From the NCBI GenBank assembly GCA_013695075.1, contig JACDBE010000366.1, positions 1 to 11,564 on the forward strand: a stretch of DNA of 11,564 nt, written 5' to 3'. A program made the position numbers and the translations under genes. Source of the DNA: Acidimicrobiia bacterium. GTDB taxonomy: Bacteria > Actinomycetota > Acidimicrobiia > Spongiisociales > UBA5794. The notes below the pieces were generated by a model. It did no database searches. It had not been told where the DNA came from and was given only the letters and a program-made list of their open reading frames with translations. This document shows positions 1-5,941 of this stretch, in pieces (position 1 is the stretch's first letter; each line of letters begins with the position of its first letter).

Positions 1-82
1 ACGATGTCGACCGCGCCATCACCTCCAGCTCGGCTCGCTGCTCGGCGGACATCGCAAGGGGCTCAGCAGTGATGATCGGCAT
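1..82 (-). CDS. IS630-like transposase, N-terminal part only (runs off left edge)
   Basis: The minus strand reads from an ATG at 82 to the window edge without a stop, giving 27 residues that begin MPIITAEPLAMSAEQRAELE and continue with a VMARSTS segment. The SAEQRAELE...ARS pattern is the usual opening of IS630-family DDE transposases, just before their helix-turn-helix domain. A purine-rich GGCAGG lies just upstream of the ATG. The catalytic domain is off-window, so I cannot say whether the element is intact. The assignment rests on a short N-terminal match recalled from the family and on the context: the upstream sequence stops at a TA dinucleotide (125-126) inside another IS, as expected for an element that inserts at TA. 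Confidence 0.6.
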   Translation of the reverse strand, partial: MPIITAEPLAMSAEQRAELEVMARSTS

Positions 83-124
83 CCTGCCATCCTAGCCACC
101 GAAGCTATTTCAGCGACGGACCAC
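1..124 (-). mobile_element. IS630-like element, one end (partial)
   Basis: This is the start of the IS630-like transposase plus about 42 bp of leader, ending at a TA at 125-126 where IS30-like coding sequence resumes. IS630/Tc1-type elements insert at TA and duplicate it, so the outer end is placed at 124. The other terminus and its inverted repeat lie outside the window, so the exact boundary is inferred. Confidence 0.45.
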
Positions 125-180
125 TAGGCTATAAGACACCAGCAGAGGCCTACGCACAGACCGTTGCGGCCACCGGTTGA
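124..180 (+). pseudogene. IS30-like transposase, C-terminal remnant
   Basis: The plus strand from 124 reads LGYKTPAEAYAQTVAATG and a TGA stop at 178-180. A 'TLGYKTPAEVF' type ending is the standard C-terminus of IS30-family transposases (the end of the rve integrase-core domain). Only 18 codons survive. The upstream side is replaced by the IS630-like end at the TA dinucleotide. The stop codon lies inside the presumed terminal inverted repeat, as is common in this family. The fragment cannot encode an active enzyme. The match is short, but its position next to another IS supports it. Confidence 0.6.
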
Positions 181-187
181 ATCCGCC
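163..187 (+). repeat. probable terminal inverted repeat of the IS30-like element
   Basis: Positions 163-187 run from GTTGCGGCC, through the transposase stop, to GAATCCGCC. Read on the minus strand they start GGCGGATTCAACC, which resembles the outer ends of actinobacterial IS30-type elements. Immediately beyond 188, a LysM reading frame on the minus strand makes sense, so the element boundary is put there. The mate repeat is not in the window. Confidence 0.4.
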
Positions 188-188
188 A

Positions 189-260
189 TGCCGAAACCGT
201 GGTGCCATGCCCGGCGGCGATGCGGTTGAGGCTTTCGCCGCGCTGGACGGTGCGGGACAT
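189..260 (-). pseudogene. LysM-domain protein, N-terminal remnant cut by IS30-like element
   Basis: From an ATG at 260 the minus strand reads 24 residues: MSRTVQRGESLNRIAAGHG, then TTVSA, before entering the IS end. The pattern 'TVQRGESLxxIAxxxGTTVxxL' is the first two thirds of a LysM peptidoglycan/chitin-binding motif. A GGAG sits 7 nt upstream of the ATG, a plausible ribosome site. The rest of the motif (a LxxxNxL segment) is missing and frame sense is lost at the IS boundary, so the gene was most likely broken by insertion. Because it begins directly with the LysM motif, a chance resemblance cannot be excluded. Confidence 0.45.
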
Positions 261-296
261 GCGGTATCTCCCGAGGCGAATGGGACGGTGTCCCTC

Positions 297-315
297 AGTC
301 GATCCCCCATCGACT
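297..315. terminator. 7-bp perfect hairpin, possible terminator of the Clp-N gene
   Basis: AGTCGAT (297-303), five C, then ATCGACT (309-315) form a perfect stem about 40 nt downstream of the stop of the minus-strand Clp-N gene at 357. No T-run follows on the minus strand, so intrinsic termination is uncertain. The remainder of 261-356 shows nothing else recognisable. Confidence 0.3.
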
Positions 316-356
316 CGGTGGATACATCAGGTTGCCGCTCGCCCATCGGACGGACG

Positions 357-944
357 TCAGCCGGCGGCGTCGAGCAGCAGGCGTCGCACCTGGGACGGAT
401 CGACGCCGGCACTGCGTAACAGCCGGTTCGACATGGCGTCTTCGACCTCTACCAACCCCATCAGCAGGTCTGCCGGGGCGATGGCGAGCCGTTGTCGCCG
501 CCGGGCGTGGTGATCGGCGCGCTCGAAGGCCCGTTTCACGCGGGGGGCCACCCCCATCCCACCGGCGAGGAGCGACGGGCACCGTCGGGTCGGTCGCCGC
601 CACGGTTGCCATGGCTGGTGCACCGGCTGCTGCATGCGGGCGATGGCATCCTCGCTGAAGGTGCTGCGTACCGCCGACCGCACCCGCTCCAGGTCGATGC
701 CCAGGGTGTTGAGCAACTCCGCATCGGGCGGCGGCGGCTCACCCATGATGCCGGCCAGCCTGGCGATGACGACCTGGGGGTCGCCGGGGAGCAGCGTCGC
801 CACGGCGTCAGGAAGCAGCTGGCGGTGCTGCAACAGTGCCAGGAGCAGATGTTCGGTGCCCAGATGGCCGTGACCGAGGCGTCGCGCTGCCGCCAATGCG
901 GTATCGACCACCGCCAGGGTGCTCACATCGCAACGGTCGAACAC
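357..944 (-). CDS. Clp N-terminal-repeat protein without ATPase domain
   Basis: This is a 195-residue cytoplasmic protein. Residues ~1-65 form a first Clp_N repeat (AARRLGHGHLGTEHLLLALL at 18-38, the ClpA/ClpC hallmark) and residues ~133-190 a second, weaker one (VKRAFERADHHA, then DLLMGLVEV). They are joined by a Pro/Trp/Arg-rich linker (~105-125). In ClpC these repeats recognise substrates or adaptors; here there is no Walker A/B or AAA+ module, so it cannot unfold proteins itself. It may act as an adaptor or decoy for ClpC, or as a sensor for its partner; that is inference. The GTG at 944 is preferred because AGGAGG (955-950) lies 5 nt upstream. A GTG at 950 would overlap the upstream gene by 4 nt but sits too close to that site. 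It follows the HTH gene with almost no gap, so translation is probably coupled. Confidence 0.85.
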   Translation of the reverse strand: MFDRCDVSTLAVVDTALAAARRLGHGHLGTEHLLLALLQHRQLLPDAVATLLPGDPQVVIARLAGIMGEPPPPDAELLNTLGIDLERVRSAVRSTFSEDAIARMQQPVHQPWQPWRRPTRRCPSLLAGGMGVAPRVKRAFERADHHARRRQRLAIAPADLLMGLVEVEDAMSNRLLRSAGVDPSQVRRLLLDAAG

Positions 945-946
945 GG

Positions 947-1171
947 TCACCTCCTCCGACGACGTCGGACGTGGTGCTTCTTGTGCACCGACTGGCGGGT
1001 GATGCCCAGGGCGTCGGCGATCGCCTGCCACGACCAACCCAGGCTGCGGGCGTTGTCGACGTGCAGTTCCTCGAGCTCCTCGACCAGCTGGCGTAGCGCC
1101 GCCACCGCACCCAGGCCGACGGTGGGGTCGGGGCTGTCAACCGCATCGTTGAGGCGAGCGAACTCCCGCAC
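947..1171 (-). CDS. small helix-turn-helix DNA-binding protein, partner of the Clp-N gene
   Basis: This is a 74-residue protein. The N-terminal ~40 residues are a predicted helix (VAALRQLVEELEELHVDNAR), followed by a compact helix-turn-helix GWSWQAIADALGITRQSVHKK (45-65) and a basic tail ending in six arginines. It matches the small actinobacterial HTH proteins typically encoded just before a Clp-N protein. The frame is open upstream to a TTG at 1207. However, that TTG is part of a good -35 box, and a -10 box lies 7 nt before a GTG at 1171, so the mRNA probably starts at this GTG (leaderless). The stop overlaps the ribosome-binding region of the Clp-N gene. It probably represses or activates its own promoter, which carries inverted repeats; targets are unknown. 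Confidence 0.8.
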   Translation of the reverse strand: MREFARLNDAVDSPDPTVGLGAVAALRQLVEELEELHVDNARSLGWSWQAIADALGITRQSVHKKHHVRRRRRR

Positions 1172-1175
1172 CCGC

Positions 1176-1191
1176 GTCAGCTTAGGCTGAC
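1176..1191. promoter_or_regulatory. inverted repeat over the -10 box (putative operator)
   Basis: GTCAGC (1176-1181), TTAG, GCTGAC (1186-1191) is a perfect 6-bp dyad covering the -10 hexamer of the HTH/Clp-N promoter. That position would let a bound protein block RNA polymerase. Autorepression by the HTH protein, or binding by the response regulator encoded upstream, are both possible. Confidence 0.4.
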
Positions 1192-1207
1192 ACCACGTCC
1201 ACGTCAA
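1179..1207 (-). promoter_or_regulatory. sigma70-type promoter, leaderless start of the HTH/Clp-N operon
   Basis: On the minus strand TTGACG (1207-1202) is followed after exactly 17 nt by TAAGCT (1184-1179). These are a near-consensus -35 and a TAnnnT -10. Seven nucleotides further is the GTG at 1171, the expected transcription start, so transcript and coding region would begin together. Confidence 0.6.
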
Positions 1208-1244
1208 CCGTGGCTGACGCGCCGGCGGTGAGTCTCAGCCACGG
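1208..1244. promoter_or_regulatory. 10-bp perfect inverted repeat abutting the -35 box
   Basis: CCGTGGCTGA (1208-1217) and TCAGCCACGG (1235-1244) are exact reverse complements separated by 17 nt. The repeat touches the -35 hexamer at 1207 and lies about 130 nt past the sensor-kinase stop. It could be an upstream regulator site for the HTH/Clp-N promoter or an RNA hairpin ending the kinase transcript. No T-run follows, which favours an operator. The rest of 1245-1375 shows nothing recognisable. Confidence 0.4.
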
Positions 1245-1375
1245 CGATCCCGGTGGATTGATGGACGATGAGTCCAGTTCGTGGCCGATCTCCAATCGTC
1301 CGCTTCTTCGAGCAGCGGGACAACCTCGTCGACCAGCGGTCCATGGCAGCGAATCGACCGCCGCGCCGCGGCTCG

Positions 1376-2821
1376 TCACGCCGAGCTCTGACCGGTTCCG
1401 CCCCGTGCTGGAAACGGCTCAACGGCTGACAACTCGACGATGAATCGGGCGCCGCCTGAGGGGCTGTCCTGCACGGCTACTGATCCGCCGTGGTGGCGTA
1501 CGACGCGGCTGACGACGGCCAGACCGAGGCCGACGCCACCGTCGCTCCGATTGCGCGACGGTTCCAGTCGGGTGAACCGCTGGAAGACTCGCTCCCGGTC
1601 GGCGGGTGGGATGCCGGGACCGTCGTCGTCGACGGTGATGCGGATCGTCCTTTCGACGGTCGTCGCCGTGACGGCGACGGTCGATGTGGCGTGGCGGACG
1701 GCGTTGTCGAGGAGGTTGCGGATCACACTCTGGAGCTCGTCGCTGCGTCCCGGTACCGACAACCCTTCGTCGACATCGGTCTCGATCGAGACGACCGCCT
1801 CGTCGATCCGCTCGATCATCTCATCGATGAGACCGCTGATGTCGACCACGTTGTCGCTCGGCGGGGTGTCCTCGTCGAGGCGGGCGAGCAGGAGCAGGTT
1901 CTCGATGATCCGCTCGAGGCGGCCGGTTTCGCTGAGCACACCGGCGGCGACGACCAGCCAGCTGCTGGCCGCCGGGTGGGCGAGCGCCACCTCCACTTCG
2001 GCGCGGATCGAGGCGACGGGGCTGCGGAGCTCGTGGGAAGCGTCGGAGACGAACTCTCTCTGACGGGCGGAAGCCGTCTCGAGCCGTGTCAGCATCCGGT
2101 TCATCGTCTCCGCCAGACGGGCGACTTCGTCGTCCGTGGCGGGCACCGGGACACGGCGGTCGAGTGTCTTCGAGGACAGTTCCTCGACCTCCTCCCGGAT
2201 GACATCGATCGGTCGCATGGTCCTTCCCGTTGCGATCCACGTCACCGCGGCGACGAGCCCGACGAGCAGAGGAACGCCGATGCTCGACGCCCGGATGACG
2301 GCGTCAACGCTGCGAATGACTCCCGCCATTGGGCTGGCGGCGACGACCAACAGGTCCTCTCCATCGATCTCGATCGACCGCTGCGCAATCGCCAGGTCGG
2401 AGGTGCCGACACGGACCACCCTCGGCTCTTCGTTGAGCGGCGCCGGTCCACTGCTGAAACCCACGCTCACGTCCTCGACACCCTCCATGTCGAAGAATCC
2501 GCTGCCCACCACCGGTGCCCCCTCCTGGTCGACGATGGCGACGTAGGTCGAGATCACTCCGCCGATAGCCGGGCTCGGTTGGTTGGGCTGCAGCGCCTGG
2601 TCCGGAGTGGCGCCGGCCGCAAGACGATCCACCACCGCCTCCACCTCACGTTCGCCTTGCTCCAACACGCGGCGGACGAGTGTCTGTTCTACCGCCGTGG
2701 CCAGTGCTGCCACCGCGGCCACCAGGGCGACGGCCACGACCGCCGTGGCAGCCAGGGTGGTCCGGGCGCGCACCGAGCGCAGTTTCCCCCAGCGCCCCGG
2801 CGTCGTCCGGTCACCCTTCAT
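1376..2821 (-). CDS. HAMP-domain sensor histidine kinase
   Basis: This is a 481-residue membrane kinase. Order: a basic N-terminus, TM1 ~21-43, an extracytoplasmic sensor region ~44-177, TM2 ~178-200, and HAMP ~200-253. Then come the HisKA box SHELRSP with phospho-acceptor His263, the N box RNLLDNAVRHA (368-378), the G1 box DDDGPGIP (398-405), an F box near FQRF and the G2 box GVGLGL (429-434). All catalytic motifs are present. The sensor region has no domain I recognise. The ATG at 2821 overlaps the response-regulator stop by 11 nt and begins MKGDRTTPG, with basic residues before TM1; the open frame extends 58 codons further upstream but that part is the regulator gene in another frame. The partner is clearly the regulator just upstream. 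The signal is probably envelope-related, inferred from the divergent ABC operon. Confidence 0.93.
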   Translation of the reverse strand: MKGDRTTPGRWGKLRSVRARTTLAATAVVAVALVAAVAALATAVEQTLVRRVLEQGEREVEAVVDRLAAGATPDQALQPNQPSPAIGGVISTYVAIVDQEGAPVVGSGFFDMEGVEDVSVGFSSGPAPLNEEPRVVRVGTSDLAIAQRSIEIDGEDLLVVAASPMAGVIRSVDAVIRASSIGVPLLVGLVAAVTWIATGRTMRPIDVIREEVEELSSKTLDRRVPVPATDDEVARLAETMNRMLTRLETASARQREFVSDASHELRSPVASIRAEVEVALAHPAASSWLVVAAGVLSETGRLERIIENLLLLARLDEDTPPSDNVVDISGLIDEMIERIDEAVVSIETDVDEGLSVPGRSDELQSVIRNLLDNAVRHATSTVAVTATTVERTIRITVDDDGPGIPPADRERVFQRFTRLEPSRNRSDGGVGLGLAVVSRVVRHHGGSVAVQDSPSGGARFIVELSAVEPFPARGGTGQSSA

Positions 2822-3488
2822 CGTCCACCACCCGATAGCCGACTCCGCGGACCGTCTCCAGGGAGACCCGGTCGAAGGGTCGGTCGATCTTGCGCCGGAG
2901 ATATCCGACGTAGACCTCGACCACGTTGGGGTCGCGATCGGCGTCGGCTCCCCACACGGCATCGAGCAACTCGTACTTGTCGGCGACGTCGCCACGGCGC
3001 ATCAGGAGATACTCGAGCAGGGATGCCTCCCGGGGGGTCAGCGGGATGGGCGTGGCGCCGCGCCGGCAGCGTCTCGCCACCGGGTCGAAGTGCAGATCAC
3101 CAGCGCTGAGGATGGCGGGTCGTGAGATCTCGCCGCGCCGTTGCAGTGCGTGCAGCCGCGCCACCAGCACCACGTAGGAGAACGGTTTGCGCAGGTAGTC
3201 GTCTGCGCCGAGCTCGAAGGCCTCCGCCTCGTCGTATTCACCGTCTTTGGCGGTGAGCATGAGGATCGGGGTTGCGACTCCTTCCTCCCGCAGCCTTCGG
3301 CAGATCAGGTAGCCGTTCATCCCCGGCAGCAGGACGTCGAGCACGATCGCCCCGTACGGCCGGTGGCGAGCCCGCCAGTAGCCCTCGAGCCCGTCGGACA
3401 CGACCTCGACGTCGAACCCCTCGGCTCGTAGGCCGCGCGCCACCGCCGCGGCGAGCCGCTCCTCGTCGTCGACCACCAGGATTCGCAT
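2811..3488 (-). CDS. OmpR-family response regulator
   Basis: This is a 225-residue cytoplasmic regulator. The receiver domain (~1-118) has the acidic pair D7-D8 after MRILVV, the phospho-acceptor D51 in IVLDVLLPG, T79 and K101 (the LRKPF motif). A C-terminal winged-helix domain (~130-222) carries the family's LTPREASLLEYLL and VVEVYVGYLRRKID segments and ends RGVGYRV. All phosphorelay residues are intact. A GTG immediately precedes the ATG (3491), so the start is uncertain by one codon; GAGG at 3505-3502 is rather distant. The stop overlaps the kinase start by 11 nt, coupling the pair. Divergent promoters with TCTCAGC repeats lie directly upstream, suggesting autoregulation and control of the ABC operon. 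Confidence 0.93.
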   Translation of the reverse strand: MRILVVDDEERLAAAVARGLRAEGFDVEVVSDGLEGYWRARHRPYGAIVLDVLLPGMNGYLICRRLREEGVATPILMLTAKDGEYDEAEAFELGADDYLRKPFSYVVLVARLHALQRRGEISRPAILSAGDLHFDPVARRCRRGATPIPLTPREASLLEYLLMRRGDVADKYELLDAVWGADADRDPNVVEVYVGYLRRKIDRPFDRVSLETVRGVGYRVVDDEG

Positions 3489-3518
3489 CACTTCAGTCTG
3501 GCCTCCCCGCGTCGCAAA

Positions 3519-3540
3519 CGGCTGAGAGACGTCTCAGCCG
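3519..3540. promoter_or_regulatory. 9-bp inverted repeat in the divergent promoter region (candidate operator)
   Basis: CGGCTGAGA (3519-3527), GACG, TCTCAGCCG (3532-3540) is a perfect dyad between the divergent regulator and ABC operons. The half-site TCTCAGC occurs again in direct orientation at 3553-3559, 21 bp (two helical turns) from the first. Repeats of this type and spacing are what OmpR-family dimers bind. I see no convincing -35/-10 hexamers for either direction. Confidence 0.55.
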
Positions 3541-3552
3541 ATCACAGACTCC

Positions 3553-3559
3553 TCTCAGC
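3553..3559 (+). promoter_or_regulatory. additional TCTCAGC half-site
   Basis: This is an exact copy of the 7-nt half-site at 3532-3538, in the same orientation and on the same helical face (21-bp offset). It lies on the ABC-operon side of the intergenic region, about 64 nt before the lipoprotein start. Confidence 0.4.
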
Positions 3560-3622
3560 ACTGGTGCGGCACCGTGTGCGCAGCTCCCGACGGAGCACTG
3601 ACCGATGACGAGAGGATTGCCG

Positions 3623-4126
3623 ATGCGACTTACATGCCCCGGGCTCGGGTTGCTGGCAGCACTGCTGCTGTCGGCCGGTGCCTGCTCCCACCCACCGGCG
3701 GACACTCAGCCCGACGAAGACGGCGAGACGGCGGCGCTCGCCCACGCCCAATGCATGCGTGAGCACGGCTTCGACTGGCCCGACCCGGTGCTCGAGGACG
3801 GCGGATGGGATATCCGGTTCCCCGATGGGCTCGACCCGGATACACCGACATATCGGGAGGCAGAAGTCGAGTGCCAGGAGGTTTTCGAATCCGCCGTTCC
3901 GCGAGATGAGGGTGAGGATCCCGAGGACCGTGCCCTGTTGGAGCAGGAGATGGAGAGAATGCTCGCCTTCGCGGCCTGCATGCGTGATCAGGGCGTCGAC
4001 TTTCCCGATCCGGTGTTCGAGGAGGGCGGCATCTCGGGGCCGGCCGGTCCGCTCGACGGCGACTGGGACGCCTTCGAAGCCGCGAGGGCTATCTGTGAGG
4101 AGCAGACCGGTGAGCCGATGCCTTGA
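3623..4126 (+). CDS. lipoprotein with two CMR...PDP repeats, first gene of ABC operon
   Basis: This is a 167-residue predicted lipoprotein. A short signal peptide (MRLTCPGLGLLAALLL) ends in SAGAC with the lipidated Cys21, followed by an acidic linker. Two repeats follow: C44-MREHGFDWPDPVLEDGG with a partner Cys84, and C119-MRDQGVDFPDPVFEEGG with a partner Cys158. In each the cysteines are 39-40 residues apart, suggesting a disulfide per repeat or a metal site. The ATG at 3623 is chosen over 3605 because AGAGGA lies 6 nt upstream and the signal peptide then starts cleanly. I recall such CMR/PDP lipoproteins next to MacB-like transporters in actinobacteria, with unknown function. It overlaps the adaptor gene by 17 nt. 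It may be a substrate-binding or sensory accessory of the transporter (inference). Confidence 0.8.
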   Translation: MRLTCPGLGLLAALLLSAGACSHPPADTQPDEDGETAALAHAQCMREHGFDWPDPVLEDGGWDIRFPDGLDPDTPTYREAEVECQEVFESAVPRDEGEDPEDRALLEQEMERMLAFAACMRDQGVDFPDPVFEEGGISGPAGPLDGDWDAFEAARAICEEQTGEPMP

Positions 4127-5219
4127 GCACGAGCCTCATGGGCGAAGGCCCCGGTGGCATTTCGCTCCAGCCGTCGTCGTGATGGTCGTCTCGCTCGTCG
4201 CCTGTACCCCGGCGCCCATCGACTCCCCCAGCACCTCTCCGGAGGTGCCCGTGGCCACCACGACGGTGGTCCGCCAGGACCTCACCACCGCCCAGAGCTT
4301 TGAAGGGATGCTCGGGTATGGCGAGGTGGTCCCGCTGGCGGCGGGTCGTGACGGCATCCTCAGCTGGATGCCGAAGGCGGGCACGGTGATCCGGCGCGGC
4401 GACGTAGTCGCCGAGATCGACGGGACCCCGACCCGCCTCCTGTATGGCGACCGGCCCGCTTGGCGTCGCCTGGCGGTCGGTGAGAGGGACGGGCCTGACA
4501 TCCGCCAACTCAACGACAACCTGGCCGCGTTGGGTTACGCCGAGCGTGACGCCCTGCCCGACGATGAGTTCGACTGGCGAACCAGGGAAGCCGTCTATCG
4601 GTGGCAGGACGACCTCGACGTGACCCGCACGGGTGTCATCGAACTCGGCGACGTGATGTTCCTGCCGTTCGAGATCCGGGTCGGCACCGTGGAAACTGAA
4701 CCCGGGACGGGTGTCGGCGCCGGGCAGGTCTTGGCCCATGCGACCGGCACCCGCCAGGTCGTCATCATGGACGTCGATCCTGCCGGCCTCGTCGGCATGT
4801 CCGAGCGGTCGCCGGTTGTGATCCACCTACCCGATCGCACCCGGATGAACGGGGTCATACGGTCGATCGGCCGGGTCGTGTCCGCTACGGGTCCTGACAC
4901 CGGCCCGACCATCGAGGTCGAGGTGGTGCCGGTCGTCGGTGGCGCAGGTGACGGGCGGTCCGAGGCCGGCGGCTCCGTGCCAGCCGGGAACTTCGAGATC
5001 GTTCCGGTCGTAGTCGAGATCGAACGAGTGCTGGCCGAGGACGTGCTGGTAGTGCCTGTCGGGGCGCTTCTGGCGTCGGCCGACGGTGGCTACGCCGTCG
5101 AACGGGTCACCGCCGGCGGCACCGAGCTGGTCACCGTGGAACCCGGCCGGTTCGCCGATCTGCTGGTCGAGATCACCGGCGACATCAGCGCTGGAGACGA
5201 CGTGGTGGTTCCATCGTGA
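4110..5219 (+). CDS. lipoprotein efflux adaptor (HlyD/MacA-like) with internal peptidoglycan-binding domain
   Basis: This is a 369-residue exported protein. The N-terminus has basic HGRRPRWH, a hydrophobic core and the lipobox SLVAC (Cys32). Residues ~50-110 look like the first half of a lipoyl/barrel-sandwich domain (GYGEVVPLAAGRDGILSWM, GTVIRRGDVVAEIDG). Residues ~127-186 form a PG_binding_1 domain (DIRQLNDNLAALGY, TREAVYRWQ, GVIELGDVMFLP). The second lipoyl half and beta-barrel follow, up to VVVPS. The peptidoglycan-binding domain sits where Gram-negative adaptors carry the TolC-reaching coiled-coil hairpin. The GTG at 4110 is chosen because GAGGAG (4097-4102) lies 7 nt upstream. It overlaps the preceding gene by 17 nt and the ATPase gene by 4 nt (GTGA). 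The likely role is coupling the ABC pump to the cell wall. Confidence 0.85.
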   Translation: MSRCLEHEPHGRRPRWHFAPAVVVMVVSLVACTPAPIDSPSTSPEVPVATTTVVRQDLTTAQSFEGMLGYGEVVPLAAGRDGILSWMPKAGTVIRRGDVVAEIDGTPTRLLYGDRPAWRRLAVGERDGPDIRQLNDNLAALGYAERDALPDDEFDWRTREAVYRWQDDLDVTRTGVIELGDVMFLPFEIRVGTVETEPGTGVGAGQVLAHATGTRQVVIMDVDPAGLVGMSERSPVVIHLPDRTRMNGVIRSIGRVVSATGPDTGPTIEVEVVPVVGGAGDGRSEAGGSVPAGNFEIVPVVVEIERVLAEDVLVVPVGALLASADGGYAVERVTAGGTELVTVEPGRFADLLVEITGDISAGDDVVVPS

Positions 5220-5941
5220 CCGATCGGGCGATTCGCGCCGCGGACGAGCCCGTCCCCGTCGTCGAGCTGGTGGACGTTGTGAAGACCTATCCGGCTTTCC
5301 CGCCCGTCCGGGCGATCGACGGTGTGGGTCTGCGCGTGAACCCGGGTGAGCTGTTCGCCATCGTCGGTCAATCCGGTTCGGGCAAGTCGACCCTGCTCAA
5401 CCTAGCTGGTGCCCTCGACCGCCCGACGTCCGGGGTGGTTCGGATCGACGGAGACGACGTTTCGCGGCTGAGTGACGCTCGGCTGTCCTCGCTGCGCGGC
5501 CGTCGCATCGGATTCGTGTTCCAACAGTTCGTCCTGATCGACGGGCTCAGCGCATTGGGCAACGTGGCCACCGCGTTGATCTACCGAGGGATGCCGGCAG
5601 CGGACCGCCGGGCACGCGCCCTCGCCGCGCTGGAACGGGTGGGGCTCGGCCATCGTGCCCGCCACCGACCCGGAGAGCTGTCCGGAGGGGAACAGCAGCG
5701 AGTCGCCATTGCGCGGGCGCTCGTCGGCGACCCCTCGATCGTCCTCGCTGACGAGCCGACCGGCAACGTCGACCACTCCACCGGTCAGCAGCTCGTGCAG
5801 CTGCTCCACGATCTGCACCGGGACGGGGCCACCATCGGGGTCGTCACCCACGACCTCGCGTTTGCCAGCGCACTGCACCGCGTCGTGACCATCCGAGACG
5901 GGCGCATCGAATCGGACTCAGGGACTGGGGCACCGCAATGA
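5216..5941 (+). CDS. ABC transporter ATPase, MacB/LolD type
   Basis: This is a 241-residue cytoplasmic ATPase of the lipoprotein-release/macrolide-export class. Motifs are Walker A GQSGSGKST (51-59), Q-loop Gln103 in FVFQQF, signature LSGGEQQR (155-162), Walker B IVLADE with catalytic Glu180, the D-loop GNVDHSTG region and H-loop His212. The LADEPTGN(V/L)D wording and the short length are typical of MacB/LolD-like ATPases paired with FtsX-fold permeases. All catalytic residues are present. The GTG at 5216 overlaps the adaptor stop by 4 nt, so translation is probably coupled, and its stop overlaps the permease ATG in ATGA. It powers the permease encoded next. Confidence 0.95.
   Translation: MTDRAIRAADEPVPVVELVDVVKTYPAFPPVRAIDGVGLRVNPGELFAIVGQSGSGKSTLLNLAGALDRPTSGVVRIDGDDVSRLSDARLSSLRGRRIGFVFQQFVLIDGLSALGNVATALIYRGMPAADRRARALAALERVGLGHRARHRPGELSGGEQQRVAIARALVGDPSIVLADEPTGNVDHSTGQQLVQLLHDLHRDGATIGVVTHDLAFASALHRVVTIRDGRIESDSGTGAPQ

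Noticed and set aside
357..1171. A toxin-antitoxin reading of the HTH/Clp-N pair
   Set aside because: The HTH plus second-gene layout is similar, but the second protein has clear Clp-N repeats and no toxin-like fold.
1204..1443. Small frames on both strands between the kinase stop and the HTH promoter
   Set aside because: No ribosome site, low-complexity composition, and the interval contains a clear 10-bp inverted repeat and promoter instead.
1490..3109. A 539-codon plus-strand open frame
   Set aside because: It lies antisense to the sensor kinase and response regulator, which have complete motifs; it is the mirror frame typical of GC-rich coding DNA.
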